Shown: positions 16,927 to 26,405, counted from the stretch's first letter. The stretch is 64,000 nt of DNA from Chryseobacterium sp. (GCF_008014695.1 NZ_VOXE01000004.1:124001-188000), one strand, 5' to 3'. The notes: generated by a model from the sequence alone, not told the origin. Made by a program: numbers and translations.

Positions 16927-17391
16927 ATGACCCTCGATGAAAAAGACAAGAAACTGCTCACTTTACTGCAGCAGGATTCCAAAAGAACCACGAAAGCACT
17001 CGCAGCTGACCTGAACCTCTCGGTGACCGCCGTTTTTGAGCGCATTAAAAAACTCGAAAAGCATAAAATCATTGAAAAATATGTAGCCCTTGTTGACCGG
17101 AAACTTGTTGAGAGGGATTTCCTGGTACTATGCCATGTGAAACTCATGCGCCACAGCAAAGAATCCATTACCCAGTTTGAAAAGGAGATCACCCAGTTCC
17201 CGGAAGTTCTGGAGTGTTTTCATGTGAGCGGCGATTACGATTATATCCTCAAGATCAGTGTAAAGGACATTCAGGATTACCGCGAGTTCATGGTATCGAA
17301 ACTCACCAACCTGCAGCATATCGCGAGCACGCAAAGTTCCTTTATGATAAAAGAAGTAAAGAGCACCACCGCTGTGAACCTTAATCGCTGA
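16927..17391 (+). CDS. Lrp/AsnC family transcriptional regulator
   Basis: The 154-residue protein has an N-terminal winged helix (DEKDKKLLTLLQQDSKRTTKALAADLNLSVTAVFERIKKLE) and a C-terminal RAM ligand-binding domain (CHVSGDYDYILKISVKDIQDY). This is the standard two-domain Lrp layout; such proteins sense amino acids. The frame opens with an ATG at 16894, but the TATATTTG box ends at 16891, so transcription probably starts at or after that codon. I prefer the internal ATG at 16927 (MTLDEKDKK), which matches the usual family N-terminus. It is divergent from the PLP enzyme gene and likely regulates it. Confidence 0.85.
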   Translation: MTLDEKDKKLLTLLQQDSKRTTKALAADLNLSVTAVFERIKKLEKHKIIEKYVALVDRKLVERDFLVLCHVKLMRHSKESITQFEKEITQFPEVLECFHVSGDYDYILKISVKDIQDYREFMVSKLTNLQHIASTQSSFMIKEVKSTTAVNLNR

Positions 17392-17475
17392 TTTGAATTG
17401 ACCTCAACTGAGTAATCCGATGCCAGTTTCTATTTTATAAAATATTAAATTTGCATTTCTCAATCCTGAACAGCA

Positions 17476-18711
17476 ATGAATATTTACCTTGGTCTTACCG
17501 TTTTAATCTGCCTGTCTGCAGGTTTCGCTTATGTTAACAGGAGATTTCTGAAACTGCCCTTCGTCATTGGTCTCTTTTTATTATCCACACTCCTTTCTCT
17601 GGTAGTGATCAGTTCAAAACTCTGGCTGCATCTTCCTACCGATGAAATTAAAGCGTATATTGAACTGGCCGACATCGACAATATTGTCCTCAATTATTTA
17701 TTAGGCTTTCTGCTTTTTGCCGGTGCACTGCATACAAACTGGAACAATCTAAAAGAGCAGATCAAACCTATAGCCACATTTGCACTCGGCGGAGTGCTGC
17801 TTTCCACCGTTATAATTGCTTCGCTTTTTTACGGACTTATTGGAATCTTCCATCTGGAAATCGATTTCACCTACTGCCTGATCTTCGGCGCCCTTATTTC
17901 GCCCACAGATCCTATCGCTGTTCTCGGAATCCTTACGAAGGCGAAGGTTCCCAAAAAACTGGAATACACGATTGTCGGCGAAAGCCTCTTTAACGACGGT
18001 GTTGGCGTAGTAGTATTCATAGCATTGCTGGATACACTGAACACGGGATCTTTCAGTTTTTCACACTTTGGAATTCTTTTTATACAGGAGGCTGTTGGCG
18101 GAATCCTGATGGGTCTTGTACTGGGATATTGTCTCCACCTGCTGTTAAAATCTATTGACCATTATGAAACAGAAATACTGCTGACGCTGGCCTTTGTAAT
18201 GGCAGGCTATACGTTCTGCAACTACATCCATATCTCAGGGGCCTTATCAATGGTGGTCATGGGACTGATGGCCGGAAATTTCAGACAGAAAATTGCCATG
18301 AGTGATACCACGCAGGAATATGTACATAAATTTTGGGAACTGCTCGATGTAGTGCTCAACGCCATCCTGTTTATCCTCATCGCATTTGTACTGATCGTAA
18401 TCGATTTCAATGCCACTTACATTATGGTGGGGCTTATTTCTGTTGTCATCGTTCTGCTTTCAAGAATGTTAATTGTTTTCCTTCCACACAGGGCATTTCC
18501 AAAACTTCTGAAACTTACGGACAGGGAAGCCGGAATCATCAGCTGGGGCGGTTTGCGTGGCGGCCTGTCGTTGGCGCTGGTGCTGTCGCTGCCGTACAGC
18601 GAAACCAAAAACATCCTTTTAATCGCGACTTATTTCTGTGTACTCTTCAGCATTATCGTGCAGGGACTGACGATTGAAAAGCTTGCAAAAAGACTGACCA
18701 AAACACATTAA
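17476..18711 (+). CDS. CPA1-family Na+/H+ antiporter
   Basis: The 411-residue protein has about 12 transmembrane helices and CPA1/NhaP motifs. These include FGALISPTDPIAVLGILTKA, GESLFNDGVGVVVFIALLD with the conserved acidic residue, and ISWGGLRGGLSLALVLSLP near the C-terminus. It should exchange Na+ (or K+) for H+ at the inner membrane for pH and salt balance. There is no long cytoplasmic C-terminal domain. A TAAATTTG box at 17446-17453 precedes the ATG by 22 bases. Confidence 0.85.
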   Translation: MNIYLGLTVLICLSAGFAYVNRRFLKLPFVIGLFLLSTLLSLVVISSKLWLHLPTDEIKAYIELADIDNIVLNYLLGFLLFAGALHTNWNNLKEQIKPIATFALGGVLLSTVIIASLFYGLIGIFHLEIDFTYCLIFGALISPTDPIAVLGILTKAKVPKKLEYTIVGESLFNDGVGVVVFIALLDTLNTGSFSFSHFGILFIQEAVGGILMGLVLGYCLHLLLKSIDHYETEILLTLAFVMAGYTFCNYIHISGALSMVVMGLMAGNFRQKIAMSDTTQEYVHKFWELLDVVLNAILFILIAFVLIVIDFNATYIMVGLISVVIVLLSRMLIVFLPHRAFPKLLKLTDREAGIISWGGLRGGLSLALVLSLPYSETKNILLIATYFCVLFSIIVQGLTIEKLAKRLTKTH

Positions 18712-18995
18712 AATAAACCGGAGACTCTCAGCGCTAAATCCTTCTTTTTATTGCCCCTGAGACTCCAGCTATTCCATCGGACTCATTATAGCCGTCAAAA
18801 CCAACATTGAAAATTCTTTTTTCTGTGAGCCTATTTTTTTCTAACTTCGTAGCATTCAGATCCTAAGTGGGGTTACAATTCATGCAGCATCAGAAATCAA
18901 ATGTGAAAACTGGACCGCAGCAGTTCTTTTGCGCACGTAAAGGAATAATATTATCCGCAAGAAATTCAGATAATTAATTTTAAATTATTTAATGA

Positions 18996-19631
18996 ATGGA
19001 AAAGACCAACAATAAACTGCAGATTGAGAGAATCCTGTTTTTCAGTGACGCCGTTATGGCGATTGCAATGACTTTACTCATTATTGAAATCAAAGCCCCG
19101 CATCTCCATGACCACTCTTCCGCGGAAATGAAAAGAAGCCTCAATGAGTTAATCCCTAAATTCATATCTTTCCTCGTTAGTTTTTTTGTCATTGCCCTTT
19201 ACTGGAAAGCCCACCATTATGTATTCGGATTTGTCACCAAATATACAGACCGGTTAATCTGGATCAACATCCTGTTTCTGCTTTCCATCGTCATCATGCC
19301 GTTCTCCTCCGCTTTTTACAGCGAAAATTTCAGCCTCCCGGTTCCCTACTCCATCTATTGCTTAAATATTGCAGTTACCGGAATGCTGAACTGCTGGCTC
19401 ATATGTTATGTTTCTTCCGGAAAGCATGGACTTTCCACCCTTTCGGGCGACCGTAACTGGCGCCGTTACCATACTTTAAGAAGTCTGGTCGCTCCGGTTA
19501 TATTTCTTTTGTCCATAGCGCTTTCATTCTATTCCGTGCTTTTATCCAGACTCTGTTTTGTGTTTATTTTTCCGGTAATCTACCTCTTAAACTACTACTT
19601 CAAAAAGAAGGAAGAAACAATAACCGATTAA
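18996..19631 (+). CDS. TMEM175/DUF1211 family potassium-channel-like membrane protein
   Basis: The 211-residue protein has the family hallmark near the N-terminus, ERILFFSDAVMAIAMTLLIIEI (the R-x-x-x-FSD motif of helix 1), followed by about five more hydrophobic helices and a basic C-terminus. Bacterial TMEM175 proteins form tetrameric K+ leak channels. The length (one six-helix repeat) fits the bacterial form. The region upstream (18712-18995) contains no gene. Functional assignment rests on this motif. Confidence 0.8.
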   Translation: MEKTNNKLQIERILFFSDAVMAIAMTLLIIEIKAPHLHDHSSAEMKRSLNELIPKFISFLVSFFVIALYWKAHHYVFGFVTKYTDRLIWINILFLLSIVIMPFSSAFYSENFSLPVPYSIYCLNIAVTGMLNCWLICYVSSGKHGLSTLSGDRNWRRYHTLRSLVAPVIFLLSIALSFYSVLLSRLCFVFIFPVIYLLNYYFKKKEETITD

Positions 19632-19681
19632 AATTACAGAAGTCACGTGGACAAGATGTAAACAATTCCAAAATCTTCGCC

Positions 19682-20266
19682 ATGAAAATATACATTTTAC
19701 TCGGCCATCCCGATCATGAGAGTTTCAACGGAAAAATTGCAGAGACCTACCAAAGAACTGCAGTTGAGAACGGACACGAAGTAAGAGCCCAGCAACTGGG
19801 GGAGATGAACTTCGACCCTGTATTGTGGAAAGGCTATAAAACCGTTCAGGAGCTGGAAGATGATTTAAAGACTGCTCAGGAAAACATATTATGGTGCGAT
19901 AAATGGGTAATTATCTATCCTGTTTGGTGGGGCTCAATGCCTGCTTTGCTGAAAGGCTTTTTCGACAGAACCCTGTATTCGGGATTTGCCTACCGGTACC
20001 ATACTGAAGATCCCTTGTGGGATAAACTGCTGAAAGGCCGTTCGGCAGATCTTATCACTACCTGCGACGCGCCGGGATGGTGGATTTGGTGGCAGTACCG
20101 CAGCAGCGACTTAAATTCCATTAAGCGGGCAACATTGGAATTCTGTGGAATTAGCCCTGTAAGGGTGAAGCGGATCACCCGCCTTAAGTATAAAGACGAC
20201 ATTCAGAGGAATAAAATTTTAAAAGGAATAGAAAAATTTGTTCCGCCAAAGAAAATTAATCAATGA
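19682..20266 (+). CDS. NAD(P)H-dependent flavin oxidoreductase (flavodoxin-like, NQO1/MdaB type)
   Basis: The 194-residue protein has a flavodoxin-like fold typical of NAD(P)H:quinone oxidoreductases: an N-terminal KIYILLGHPDHESFNGKIAETY FMN-binding region, WVIIYPVWWGSMPALLKGFFDR in the middle, and a C-terminal CGISPV segment. These enzymes use FMN or FAD to reduce quinones and nitro or azo compounds, without releasing semiquinone radicals. The gene follows the TMEM175 gene by 50 bases in the same direction and precedes a GNAT gene, but no operon-like overlap is present. Confidence 0.85.
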   Translation: MKIYILLGHPDHESFNGKIAETYQRTAVENGHEVRAQQLGEMNFDPVLWKGYKTVQELEDDLKTAQENILWCDKWVIIYPVWWGSMPALLKGFFDRTLYSGFAYRYHTEDPLWDKLLKGRSADLITTCDAPGWWIWWQYRSSDLNSIKRATLEFCGISPVRVKRITRLKYKDDIQRNKILKGIEKFVPPKKINQ

Positions 20267-20312
20267 AACCGAATTAAATTGCCGTCAGATAAAAAAAAAT
20301 AAAAGCCATTAA

Positions 20313-20861
20313 ATGGAACCGATTATCACACCACGTCTCCGTATACGTTCCCTTGAATTACCTGATCTCCCTGAATTTTTTGCCTACCGGTCGGACCCCG
20401 AAGTCACCAAATATCAGGGTTTTGATGTCATGACCGAAGAACAGGCAGAGGGTTTTATAAAAGTAAACGCTACCAAAACTTTTGGGAAGCCCGGCGAATG
20501 GGTGCAGTACGGCATCGAAGACCGTAAAACAACAAAACTCATCGGAGACTGTGCCCTGAAACTGGACCTGAATGATCCGGATACTGCAGAGATCGGTATT
20601 ACGCTATCGCCGCTGCATCAGAAAAAAGGCTACGCCAAGGAAGTCATGCTAGCCCTTCTGGCATTTCTCTTCGATAAAAAAGGCATCCGCCGCGTCACAG
20701 AAACTGTAGATGCTGAAAACACTGCCTCTATCAATTTGCTGAAAAGCACAGGATTCAGGCTTGAAGGCCATTTTATTGAAAACGTATTCTTCAAAGGCAA
20801 ATGGGGAAGCGAATTTCAGTACGCCATGCTCAACCGCGAATGGGATGCCCGAAAACACTAA
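20313..20861 (+). CDS. GNAT-family N-acetyltransferase (RimJ/RimL-like)
   Basis: The 182-residue protein starts with the RimJ/RimL-type pattern ITPRLRIRSLELPDLPEFFAYR. It contains the GNAT acetyl-CoA core IGITLSPLHQKKGYAKEVMLALLAF (Q-x-x-G-x-A/G type loop) and the typical closing region VDAENTASINLLKSTGFRLEG. It transfers an acetyl group from acetyl-CoA to an amine; the substrate (protein terminus, sugar or small molecule) is unknown. It stands 46 bases after the oxidoreductase gene in the same direction. Confidence 0.85.
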   Translation: MEPIITPRLRIRSLELPDLPEFFAYRSDPEVTKYQGFDVMTEEQAEGFIKVNATKTFGKPGEWVQYGIEDRKTTKLIGDCALKLDLNDPDTAEIGITLSPLHQKKGYAKEVMLALLAFLFDKKGIRRVTETVDAENTASINLLKSTGFRLEGHFIENVFFKGKWGSEFQYAMLNREWDARKH

Positions 20862-20972
20862 CCCACTTCTGCCCAACTTTATTTCAGTTAACCGGTTTGG
20901 TGAAACGGGATTATATTTGGATATTTGGCGTTTTGTGCTGAACAAAATCCATTCAAACCCAATCATGACGTT

Positions 20973-21473
20973 ATGAGACTGAAAGCCAAAGTTACGTTTA
21001 AACAATATTTACGGCTGCTCTACAGCCTGGCCTACGAAAAGCCGGTTTTGAGGTTGCTGGTAGCTTTCGCTTTTTTGCTGCTGATATGGATCATACTGTC
21101 GTGGCTTGATCTCTTTAACCTTCCTGAACCGCTCATTTACCAGTACATCACGCTCATTTTAATTTTGGTTGTGCAGCCTTTTATGATTTTCTACACGATT
21201 TACAGAAATTACCAGTCGAGCAATCACCTGCGTGAAACACTGGACATGCGGCTGACCGATACGCGGATCAAGATCCGTGGCGAGTCATTTTATATGGAGA
21301 TCCTGTGGCCAAGAATCTTTAAAATTGTTGAAAGAAAACGCTGGTTCCTGATTTACCAGAACAATCTGTCGGCGATTATTATTCCCAAAAGAGGCCTGGA
21401 TGAAAGTGAGATCAATGAAGTCCGAGAAATCCTGAAGGGAGTGGAAGGGGTTCCGTTACAATTAAACTCCTGA
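20973..21473 (+). CDS. YcxB-like membrane protein
   Basis: The 166-residue protein has two N-terminal transmembrane helices (residues about 25-45 and 55-75). A soluble beta-rich tail of about 85 residues follows, with LTDTRIKIRGESFYMEILWPRIFKIVERKRWFLIYQN and IIPKRGLDE. This matches YcxB-like proteins, small membrane proteins of unknown role with a C-terminal PH-like fold. The longer frame begins 48 bases earlier at 20925, but its extra residues are not family-like; the ATG at 20973 places the first basic residues just before helix 1. Confidence 0.7.
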   Translation: MRLKAKVTFKQYLRLLYSLAYEKPVLRLLVAFAFLLLIWIILSWLDLFNLPEPLIYQYITLILILVVQPFMIFYTIYRNYQSSNHLRETLDMRLTDTRIKIRGESFYMEILWPRIFKIVERKRWFLIYQNNLSAIIIPKRGLDESEINEVREILKGVEGVPLQLNS

Positions 21474-21799
21474 CGATCTGCTTTTATTACAAATGATCTT
21501 TGCACATTGTCGGTTTTTGCCTCAATTATTGAAGATGCCCGAAACTTCCGGTTCTTTCTGTCCCCTATCGCGGACAGGGCAAAACAGTTTTGGTTTAAGG
21601 TTTCCGGCATAAGGGACGGGGCAAACCACATTTGGTTTTAACTTTCCCGCATTGGGGACAGTGCAAAACTGTTTTGGTTTTAGTTTCCGCAATGCGGGAC
21701 GAGGCAAACCACTTTTCGGGTGCCGGAACGGGTTGTTCTCAAGTACCTCTTTTGAATGTTGATATTGAAAAGTTCACCTTCGGCTGCCTTCCCCAAAAC
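21474..21799. other. Gene-free region before pruA
   Basis: No convincing gene lies here. The only structure is the 42-base tandem repeat at 21572-21735, listed separately. A frame of 61 codons on the minus strand is open through it but is a by-product of the repeat. Confidence 0.7.
21572..21735. repeat. 42-bp tandem repeat with internal dyads
   Basis: Four copies start with GGAC at 21572, 21614, 21656 and 21697, giving periods of 42, 42 and 41 bases. The last copy is partial or degenerate. Each copy then has a GCAAA-[8-9 bases]-TTGG-like segment. In copies 1 and 3 this contains the palindrome CAAAAC-A/T-GTTTTG. Junctions carry GC-rich hairpins such as CCGCAATGCGG. The repeats differ by several point changes each, so the array is not young. 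Confidence 0.85.
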
Positions 21800-21830
21800 T
21801 TTGCAGATCAGCCAAAATCCCTTAACTTTG
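21800..21830 (+). promoter_or_regulatory. Promoter of pruA
   Basis: TTTG at 21800-21803 and TAACTTTG at 21823-21830, exactly 19 bases apart, match the Bacteroidota consensus. The predicted leader before the ATG at 21897 is about 60 bases. Confidence 0.75.
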
Positions 21831-21896
21831 TAGAAGCTTTGTCGCAGAGATACAATTCTGAAGACAACTCAATCCTTAAATCAAAAAATACACAAT

Positions 21897-23522
21897 ATGT
21901 CAAAAGCAATTTCGCAGGTTCCTTTCGCTGTAAACGAGCCGGTAAGAACGTATGAACCGGGTTCCGCAGAGGTGAAATCCCTCATCGCCACCTACAAACA
22001 GATGTGGAAAGAAAAAGTGGAAATCCCGATGAACATCGGCGGGAAAGAAGTGAAAACCGGAGAAAAAGTGACGCTTACATCGCCTCAAGATCACCAGCAT
22101 GACCTTGGTTTTTACCATAAAGGAACCATGCAGCATGTAGATGATGCGATTAAAGCCGCCATGGAGGCCAAAGAGAAATGGAACACCCTGGGATGGGAAC
22201 ACCGCGCTGCGATTTTCCTCAAAGCAGCAGACCTCATCGCCGGTCCGTACCGCGACAGGCTGAATGCCGCTACGATGATCGGACAGTCCAAGAATGTTCA
22301 TCAGGCAGAGATCGATGCCGCCTGCGAATTTATCGACTTTCTCCGTTTCAATGTAGAATTTATGACCGAAATGTACGCGGAACAGCCGATTTCCGATCAG
22401 GGAATCTGGAACCGTGCAGAATACCGGCCGCTCGAAGGGTTCTGTTTTGCAGTGACGCCTTTCAACTTCACGGCGATTGCCGGAAATCTTCCGACGTGTA
22501 TGGCCATGATGGGAAATGTGGTCGTATGGAAACCTTCCAACAACCAGATCTATTCCGCAAAAGTGATCATGGACGCTTTAACTGAAGCGGGCCTTCCGGG
22601 TGGAGTCATCAACATGATCTTTACGGACGGTAAAAGCACTGCTGAGAAAGTCCTTGCTCATCCTGATTTTGCAGCCCTTCATTTCACGGGTTCCACGAAA
22701 GTGTTTCAGGGAATGTGGAAGCTGATGGGAGACAATATCCACAATTACAAAACCTACCCGAGAATCGTTGGTGAAACCGGCGGAAAAGACTTTATCATGG
22801 TGCATCCTTCTGCAAATGTAGAAGCAGTGGCCACCGGAATGGTGCGCGGTGCCTTTGAATATCAGGGACAGAAATGTTCTGCCGCTTCACGGGCATATAT
22901 TCCGAGATCGCTTTGGAATGATGTAAAAAAAGTAATGGAAACGCAGCTGGCTTCTGTGAAAATGGGAAGTCCGGAGGATCCGTCCAACTTCGTGAACGCT
23001 GTGATCGATAAAAATTCATTCGACAAATGCAAAGGATATATTGAAAGAGCTCAGGCATCCAAAGATGCTGAAGTCATCTTCGGTGGAAAATGCGACGATA
23101 AAAAAGGTTGGTTCGTAGAGCCTACGGTGATCGAAACAACCAATCCTAAGTATGAATCGGTATGTGAAGAAATCTTCGGACCTATCCTTTCCGTTTACGT
23201 GTACGAAGATCAGGACTGGAAAGCAACGCTGAAACTTGTGGATGAAACTTCACCATATTCCCTTACCGGATCCATCTTCGCGCAGGACCGTTATGCAATT
23301 GATGAAGCCTACAAAGCACTCGAAAATGCAGCAGGAAACTTCTACATCAATGACAAACCGACAGGAGCAGTCGTTGGTCAGCAGCCTTTCGGCGGGGCCA
23401 GAGCTTCCGGAACCAATGACAAAGCCGGTTCAAAAATGAACCTTCTGAGATGGGTTTCCGTTCGTTCCGTCAAAGAAACATTTGTTTCTCCAAAAGATTA
23501 CCGTTATCCTTATTTGGGATAA
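21897..23522 (+). CDS. pruA: L-glutamate gamma-semialdehyde dehydrogenase (1-pyrroline-5-carboxylate dehydrogenase)
   Basis: The 541-residue protein is an aldehyde dehydrogenase of the single-function P5C dehydrogenase type. Recognisable segments include AVTPFNFTAIAGNLPTCMA, WKPSNNQIYSAKVIMDAL, the catalytic glutamate in VGETGGKDF (near residue 292) and the nucleophilic cysteine in GQKCSAASRAY (near 326). Near the C-terminus it has GAVVGQQPFGGARASGTNDKAG. It oxidises glutamate semialdehyde to glutamate with NAD+ in proline breakdown. No proline dehydrogenase gene is beside it. It has its own promoter and a strong terminator. Confidence 0.92.
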   Translation: MSKAISQVPFAVNEPVRTYEPGSAEVKSLIATYKQMWKEKVEIPMNIGGKEVKTGEKVTLTSPQDHQHDLGFYHKGTMQHVDDAIKAAMEAKEKWNTLGWEHRAAIFLKAADLIAGPYRDRLNAATMIGQSKNVHQAEIDAACEFIDFLRFNVEFMTEMYAEQPISDQGIWNRAEYRPLEGFCFAVTPFNFTAIAGNLPTCMAMMGNVVVWKPSNNQIYSAKVIMDALTEAGLPGGVINMIFTDGKSTAEKVLAHPDFAALHFTGSTKVFQGMWKLMGDNIHNYKTYPRIVGETGGKDFIMVHPSANVEAVATGMVRGAFEYQGQKCSAASRAYIPRSLWNDVKKVMETQLASVKMGSPEDPSNFVNAVIDKNSFDKCKGYIERAQASKDAEVIFGGKCDDKKGWFVEPTVIETTNPKYESVCEEIFGPILSVYVYEDQDWKATLKLVDETSPYSLTGSIFAQDRYAIDEAYKALENAAGNFYINDKPTGAVVGQQPFGGARASGTNDKAGSKMNLLRWVSVRSVKETFVSPKDYRYPYLG

Positions 23523-23543
23523 CTATTTTGACCTCATAACCAA

Positions 23544-23580
23544 CAAAAAAATCCGCGGAATATATTCCGCGGATTTTTTT
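23544..23580 (+). terminator. Terminator after pruA (probably bidirectional)
   Basis: A perfect stem (ATCCGCGGAATA and its complement, 23551-23574) is flanked by a seven-A run and a seven-T run. Confidence 0.9.
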
Positions 23581-23654
23581 GTTCGTAAATCAAATAAGAA
23601 AGTTAAAAACCGGCTTACAATTGAAAAGACCAGTTTTACTTTGCTAAAGTATTT

Positions 23655-26405
23655 TTACTTTCTGTCTTCAATCACGGCCTGTGCAGCAGCAAGACGCGCG
23701 ACCGGGATACGGAACGGTGAGCAGCTGACATAATCCATTCCGAGGCGGTGACAGAATTTTACAGATTCGGCGTCACCTCCGTGTTCGCCACAGATTCCCA
23801 CTTCCAGTTTAGGCTTTTGGGAACGCCCTCTTTCAATGCCGATTTTCATTAATTCTCCAACACCGGTTTGGTCCAGCGTCGCGAACGGATCGTTTGGCAA
23901 CAGTTTCAGCTCAATATATTTCGGCAAAAACCCACCGATATCGTCTCTGGAAAATCCGAAGCACATCTGGGTAAGATCATTGGTTCCAAAACTGAAAAAA
24001 TCAGCACTCTTCGCCATGGAAGCACCCTTCAGGGCAGCCCTCGGAGTTTCGATCATGGTTCCGTACAGGTATGGGATTTTATCAATTTTAAGTTTTTTGC
24101 AGGTTTCGCGGTAAACGCGGTCTACAATATCTTTTTGGTGTCGAAGTTCCTGGACATCAACTGTTACCGGAACCATGATTTCCGGTTTTGTTTTTTTTCC
24201 GGCTTTTATCAGTTCTCCCGCGGCTTCCAGAATCGCTCTTACCTGCATTTCGGTAATTTCAGGATAAGAAATTCCGAGCCTTACACCGCGGTGTCCCAAC
24301 ATCGGGTTGTTTTCGTGAAGGGCAAGAACTCTCCGGTTCAGGATGCCCAGGCTTACGCCCAGTTCTTTAGCCAATACCTGAAGTTTTGCTCTGTCGTGCG
24401 GCACAAATTCGTGCAACGGAGGATCGAGAAGACGGATGGTTACGGAATTTCCCTGCATTACTTCCAAAGTGTCCCTAATGTCTTTTTTCACGAAAACTGA
24501 AAGTTCGTCAAGCGCAGTTTTCCTGTCCTCATTATTTCCTGCCATAATCATCTTTCGGAGCAGGAACAGCGGAAACTCAGAGCCTTCGCCATAAAACATA
24601 TGCTCTGTTCTGAAAAGGCCAATGCCTTCCGCGCCGAAATACAAAGCCTGTTCAGCATCCTCAGGCGTATCGGCATTGGTACGCACTCCCATGGTTCTGG
24701 TTTTGTCAACAAGCTTCATGAAAGTTCTGTACGATTTATTCTGATGAAGATCCGTAGCTTTTAAAGGCACAGCACCTTCATACACGAATCCTGTTGTTCC
24801 GTTCAGAGATATCCAGTCGCCTTCATGGACTGTTTTTCCCGAAGCAGTGATGAGCATTTTCTCTTTCGCTACAATATCTATTTCGCTGCAGCCCACGATG
24901 CAGCATTTTCCCCAGCCTCTTGCGACAAGTGCAGCATGGGAAGTCATGCCGCCTTTTGAGGAAAGGATGGCTTCTGCTTTATGCATTCCGTCAACGTCCT
25001 CCGGAGAGGTTTCTTCGCGCACCAGAATTACTTTTTCGCCTCTCGAAGCCCATTCTGCAGCATCTTCCGAAGAGAATACTGCTCTGCCCACTGCTCCGCC
25101 GGGACCTGCAGGAAGGCCTTTTGCGATTACTTTCGAAATTTTTTCTGCATCCGGATCAATCATGGGAAGTAAAAGTTCCAGAAGTTGATTGGGTGCGACG
25201 CGCATCACGGCAGTATCGGCATCAATAAGGTTTTCTCTGTACATATCGGCGGCGATTTTTACGGCAGCAACACCATTGCGTTTTCCTACACGGCACTGGA
25301 GCATATAAAGTTTGCCTTTCTCGATCGTGAATTCAATGTCCTGCATATCGCGGTAGTGTATTTCAAGTTTTTTCTGCATGGAATCCAGTTCTTTAAATTG
25401 CTGAGGCATGAATTTCTGTAAGGTCATTAAATCCCGCGAGTGATCATTTTTTGAGAAATCATTTACCGGAGCCGGAGTTCTGGTGCCTGCAACTACATCT
25501 TCCCCCTGTGCATTTACCAGATATTCGCCGTAGAAATGATGGTCGCCATTGCCCGGATTTCTGGTGAAACCCACACCGGTACAGCTGTCGTTGCCCATAT
25601 TTCCGAAAACCATTGCCTGCACATTCACCGCCGTTCCCCAGTCGTCAGGAATTTTCTCTATTTTTCTATATTCCAGCGCACGTTTCCCGTTCCAGGATCC
25701 GAATACAGCGCCAATTGCTCCTATCAGCTGATCCCAGGGCTTCTCGGGAAACTCAACTTTCAGAAATTTTTTGGTCATTGATTTAAATTCTTTCACCAAT
25801 TTTTTAAGGTCAGCAGCAGAAAGTTCTGTATCGAGTTTCACGTCCCGTTCTTTTTTCAGGCTCTGGAGTTTTTCCTCCATCAGTTTACGGATGCCTACCC
25901 CTTTTACAGGTTCAAGTCCGCCTGCTTTTTCAATCACTACATCAGCATACATCATCACGAGTCTGCGGTAAGCATCGTACGCAAATCTTTCGTCGCCAGT
26001 AGTCTGGATCAAACCTTTCACCGTTTCATCATTTAAACCGATATTCAAAACTGTATCCATCATTCCCGGCATTGATTTTCTTGCGCCTGAACGGACAGAA
26101 ATCAGCAACGGATCCTTCACGTCACCAAATTTTTTGCCCATGAGTTTTTCGATTTCCGAAAGTGCGTTTGCAATCTGTTTTTCGAGATCTTCAGGATAAG
26201 TTCTTCCGTGGGCGTAAAAGTAAGTACACACTTCGGTAGTGAGGGTAAATCCCGGCGGTACAGGAAGCTTTAAGTCTTTGTGTCCTGCCATTTCTGCCAG
26301 GTTGGCGCCTTTGCCTCCAAGAAGGTTCTTCATGGATTCATTGCCGTCTGCTTTTCCGCCGCCGAAGGAATAAACATACTTCTGGGATTTGGATTTTGTC
26401 GCCAT
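23655..26405 (-). CDS. ppdK: Pyruvate, phosphate dikinase
   Basis: The 916-residue length fits PPDK. The N-terminal ATP-grasp half includes YVYSFGGGKADGNESMKNLLGGKGANLAEMA. The central phosphohistidine domain has GGMTSHAALVARGWGKCCIVG with His near residue 487, and the C-terminal PEP-binding barrel contains LFRTEHMF and CGEHGGD. The enzyme interconverts pyruvate, ATP and phosphate with PEP, AMP and pyrophosphate, supporting gluconeogenesis or glycolysis depending on conditions. It is monocistronic. Confidence 0.95.
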   Translation of the reverse strand: MATKSKSQKYVYSFGGGKADGNESMKNLLGGKGANLAEMAGHKDLKLPVPPGFTLTTEVCTYFYAHGRTYPEDLEKQIANALSEIEKLMGKKFGDVKDPLLISVRSGARKSMPGMMDTVLNIGLNDETVKGLIQTTGDERFAYDAYRRLVMMYADVVIEKAGGLEPVKGVGIRKLMEEKLQSLKKERDVKLDTELSAADLKKLVKEFKSMTKKFLKVEFPEKPWDQLIGAIGAVFGSWNGKRALEYRKIEKIPDDWGTAVNVQAMVFGNMGNDSCTGVGFTRNPGNGDHHFYGEYLVNAQGEDVVAGTRTPAPVNDFSKNDHSRDLMTLQKFMPQQFKELDSMQKKLEIHYRDMQDIEFTIEKGKLYMLQCRVGKRNGVAAVKIAADMYRENLIDADTAVMRVAPNQLLELLLPMIDPDAEKISKVIAKGLPAGPGGAVGRAVFSSEDAAEWASRGEKVILVREETSPEDVDGMHKAEAILSSKGGMTSHAALVARGWGKCCIVGCSEIDIVAKEKMLITASGKTVHEGDWISLNGTTGFVYEGAVPLKATDLHQNKSYRTFMKLVDKTRTMGVRTNADTPEDAEQALYFGAEGIGLFRTEHMFYGEGSEFPLFLLRKMIMAGNNEDRKTALDELSVFVKKDIRDTLEVMQGNSVTIRLLDPPLHEFVPHDRAKLQVLAKELGVSLGILNRRVLALHENNPMLGHRGVRLGISYPEITEMQVRAILEAAGELIKAGKKTKPEIMVPVTVDVQELRHQKDIVDRVYRETCKKLKIDKIPYLYGTMIETPRAALKGASMAKSADFFSFGTNDLTQMCFGFSRDDIGGFLPKYIELKLLPNDPFATLDQTGVGELMKIGIERGRSQKPKLEVGICGEHGGDAESVKFCHRLGMDYVSCSPFRIPVARLAAAQAVIEDRK

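Noticed and set aside
7431..18775. Shared GGAGTCTCAG motif at about 7433 and 18766 (reverse), with a variant at 18722
   Set aside because: Short and present only two or three times here; it could be part of a genome-wide intergenic repeat, but this window cannot show that.
21522..21707. Minus-strand frame of 61 codons with a 14-residue repeat (KLKPKxFCPVP-like)
   Set aside because: It arises from the 42-base DNA repeat, uses a TTG start and has no promoter or terminator of its own.
21572..21735. CRISPR array
   Set aside because: The units are tandem with no unique spacers and drift in sequence; there are no cas genes in the window.
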